A stretch of DNA of 25,215 bases, from NCBI GenBank assembly GCA_001790855.1, contig MGDH01000036.1, positions 1-25,215 of the forward strand. The letters are read 5' to 3'. The notes under the pieces were generated by a model. The model made no database searches and had not been told where the DNA came from. It saw nothing but the letters and a program-made list of their open reading frames with translations. Origin of the DNA: Candidatus Schekmanbacteria bacterium RIFCSPLOWO2_02_FULL_38_14 (lineage in GTDB: Bacteria; Schekmanbacteria; GWA2-38-11). The translations under genes and the position numbers were made by a program. This document shows, piece by piece, positions 23,629-25,215 of the stretch (its first letter is position 1; each line of letters opens with the position of its first letter).

Positions 23629-25215
23629 TCAGGAACCCTCCTTGCTGATACTACTGTTTTGCTGGTAGCCGCAGGCTTTAGCCTGCGTATTATTAAACAG
23701 ATTCGCTTTTCTTGCAAATCCTATAGGCAGGACATTCTTGTCCTGCAATGACGAGGTCAGAAAACCCCGTTTATCAAATAGATTTTTTCCTACTCTATTA
23801 TCCAATTCAACAGGCATATTCTTCTTCTCAACAACCTGATACTGCCCTTTTATCCTGCTTATGAGGTCTTTTATTGTAACCTCTGTTTTATTCAAAAACG
23901 GTGCAGGATAAACGCCAATAACAATAATCAGAATGACAATTGGCACTAAAACAATTATTTCTCTGAGCGAGAGGTCCTTAAGGTTTTTATTCTCAGGGTT
24001 TTTAATCTCTCCAAACATAACCCTCTGAAACATCCACAGCATATACACAGCAGTAAAGATTATTCCTGTTGCCGCAAGAAATGCATATGTGCGGTTTTCC
24101 TGAAAAGTTCCAAGAAGGATCAGAAATTCTCCAACAAAACCGTTAAGCCCCGGCAATCCGATTGATGATAATGTTACAATCATAAAAAATGTTGCAAAAA
24201 TCGGCATCTGCTTTGACAGCCCTCCAAAATCCTCAATCATCCTTGTATGCCTTCTCTCATAAATCATTCCAACAATCAAAAACAGAGCCCCTGTGCTTAA
24301 GCCGTGATTTATCATCTGCAGAAGCCCGCCTTCAATTCCCTGCAAATTTATTGTAAACAGCCCGAGCATTACAAACCCGAGATGGCTCACGCTTGAATAT
24401 GCTACAAGTTTCTTTATGTCCTTCTGCACCATTGACACAAGCGCGCCGTAGATTATACCTATGATTGCAAGGATTGATATTAAAGGAATAAACTCATATG
24501 AAGCCTGAGGAAAAAGAGGAAGGCAAAAGCGAAGGAATCCATATGTCCCCATTTTCAGAAGAACCCCTGCAAGGATAACAGACCCTGCAGTTGGCGCTTC
24601 AACGTGCGCATCAGGCAACCACGTGTGGAAGGGAAACATGGGAACCTTTATGGCAAAGGCAATACCGAATGCAAGAAACAGCCATATCTGGATGCTGAAA
24701 GGAAGGTTCAACTCATAGAATTTAAGCAAATCAAAACTGTATTCACCTTTCTGGCTGTAATTGATGAAATAAAGAACCAGAATGCCGACAAGCATCAGCA
24801 CGCTTCCTGCCATTGTGTAAAGGACAAATTTTATTGCAGCATATATCCTTCTCTTGCCTCCCCATATCCCTATAAGCAGATACATTGGTATAAGCATTAC
24901 TTCCCAGAAAACATAAAAGAGGAAAAGGTCAAGGGAGACAAAAACACCTATCATTCCTGTCTCAAGAAAAAGCAATACAATCATATATTCCTTCACCTTT
25001 TCTTGAACAGCCTTCCATGAAGAAAGTATTGCAAGGGGTGTTATAAATGTTGTGAGCAGTACAAGTAAAAGGCTTATGCCGTCAATGCCAACATGGTAAT
25101 TAACTCCCCATTCCCTAATCCAGACTGAAAACTCCTCAAACTGCATGTTTGACGTGGTTGAATCAAAGTAATTATATATGTGAAGGGAGAAGAAAAAATT
25201 GATTACTGAAGTAAG
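23629..25215 (-). CDS. nuoM: NADH-quinone oxidoreductase subunit M (5' end outside window)
   Basis: The frame stays open to the window's right edge. It reads upstream of the internal Met at 25146 as NuoM-like sequence ([20 protein letters not shown]), so the gene is partial. 528 residues are visible. Conserved features are [18 protein letters not shown] (Glu in the proton path), [37 protein letters not shown] (conserved Lys in the broken helix) and [19 protein letters not shown]. The last 40 or so residues are unusual: they are polar and coded by two hairpin repeats (23670-23746). The stop lies 1 nt before the nuoN ATG. nuoL and nuoK are expected upstream. Confidence 0.95.
   Translation of the reverse strand, partial: LTSVINFFFSLHIYNYFDSTTSNMQFEEFSVWIREWGVNYHVGIDGISLLLVLLTTFITPLAILSSWKAVQEKVKEYMIVLLFLETGMIGVFVSLDLFLFYVFWEVMLIPMYLLIGIWGGKRRIYAAIKFVLYTMAGSVLMLVGILVLYFINYSQKGEYSFDLLKFYELNLPFSIQIWLFLAFGIAFAIKVPMFPFHTWLPDAHVEAPTAGSVILAGVLLKMGTYGFLRFCLPLFPQASYEFIPLISILAIIGIIYGALVSMVQKDIKKLVAYSSVSHLGFVMLGLFTINLQGIEGGLLQMINHGLSTGALFLIVGMIYERRHTRMIEDFGGLSKQMPIFATFFMIVTLSSIGLPGLNGFVGEFLILLGTFQENRTYAFLAATGIIFTAVYMLWMFQRVMFGEIKNPENKNLKDLSLREIIVLVPIVILIIVIGVYPAPFLNKTEVTIKDLISRIKGQYQVVEKKNMPVELDNRVGKNLFDKRGFLTSSLQDKNVLPIGFARKANLFNNTQAKACGYQQNSSISKEGS
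23670..23746. repeat. Two hairpin repeats inside the 3' end of nuoM
   Basis: cgcaggct-tt-agcctgcg (23670-23687) and gcaggaca-ttct-tgtcctgc (23727-23746) are perfect inverted repeats with 8-bp arms. They belong to the intergenic repeat style seen elsewhere in the window, and the second is followed by aatgacgag. Here they lie within the open reading frame of nuoM, where they encode part of its odd C-terminal tail, and just upstream of the nuoN ribosome-binding site. Confidence 0.7.

Noticed and set aside
23628-23717. Upstream start for nuoN adding 30 residues
   Set aside because: The added residues are coded by repeat DNA within nuoM; the ATG at 23627 has an excellent Shine-Dalgarno sequence and gives the normal NuoN N-terminus.

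Overview
The window reads as a chromosomal segment of a Gram-negative, probably anaerobic or facultative bacterium with AT-rich, moderate-GC DNA. Evidence is a lipoprotein with a lipobox, an exported protein with a Thr-rich linker, Complex I subunits, a bd-oxidase-like membrane haem protein with fused cytochrome c, and a family of GC-rich intergenic repeats typical of genomes reconstructed from sediments and groundwater. Family content (TPR protein type, split GcvP, DsrE, ArsM with a Cys-rich AbrB protein) suggests a deltaproteobacterial-like lineage or a candidate phylum such as Schekmanbacteria; this is inference from style only. I saw no tRNA, rRNA, CRISPR array, transposase or phage gene.

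Layout, left to right. 1-2799 (minus): 3'-truncated gene for a large exported protein with a CHAT/caspase-fold domain. 2901-5676 (minus): a TPR protein and a LipM-type octanoyl/lipoyl transferase. 5677-6047: a repeat block. 6048-10700 (minus): gcvPB, gcvPA, gcvH, gcvT and secG, tightly packed or overlapping. 10803-12891 (minus): tpiA and pgk, with a good sigma70-type promoter at 12974-13002 that could serve the whole pgk-tpiA-secG-gcvT-gcvH-gcvPA-gcvPB series. 13022-13417 (minus): a small lipoprotein. 13652-14564 (plus): the only plus-strand genes, a 45-aa zinc ribbon and a DsrE-like protein, separated by a four-helix-bundle gene lying between near-perfect inverted repeats. 14691-17377 (minus): two paralogous CydA-like membrane proteins, the upstream one with a C-terminal c-type haem domain. 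17585-18767 (minus): arsM behind a Cys-rich AbrB-type regulator with a palindrome over its promoter. 19080-19613: a Yip1-like membrane protein. 19821-21953: glgX. 22173-25215: nuoN and a 5'-truncated nuoM.

Functionally, the centre couples lower glycolysis/gluconeogenesis (Pgk, TpiA) to the glycine cleavage system and to a lipoylation enzyme whose family acts on GcvH. The right half is respiratory (Complex I, a quinol-linked cytochrome pair) with arsenic methylation and glycogen debranching. The most unusual items are the exported CHAT-like protein, the inverted-repeat-flanked four-helix-bundle cassette, the CydA-like/cytochrome c pair, the arsM/AbrB unit with its operator, and a nuoM C-terminus apparently rewritten by intergenic repeats.

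Several starts were moved inward from the longest open frame because a Shine-Dalgarno sequence fixes a later ATG: nuoN, glgX, yip1, arsM, the 381-aa cytochrome partner and secG. The gcvT start was also moved inward to an ATG, but without Shine-Dalgarno support.
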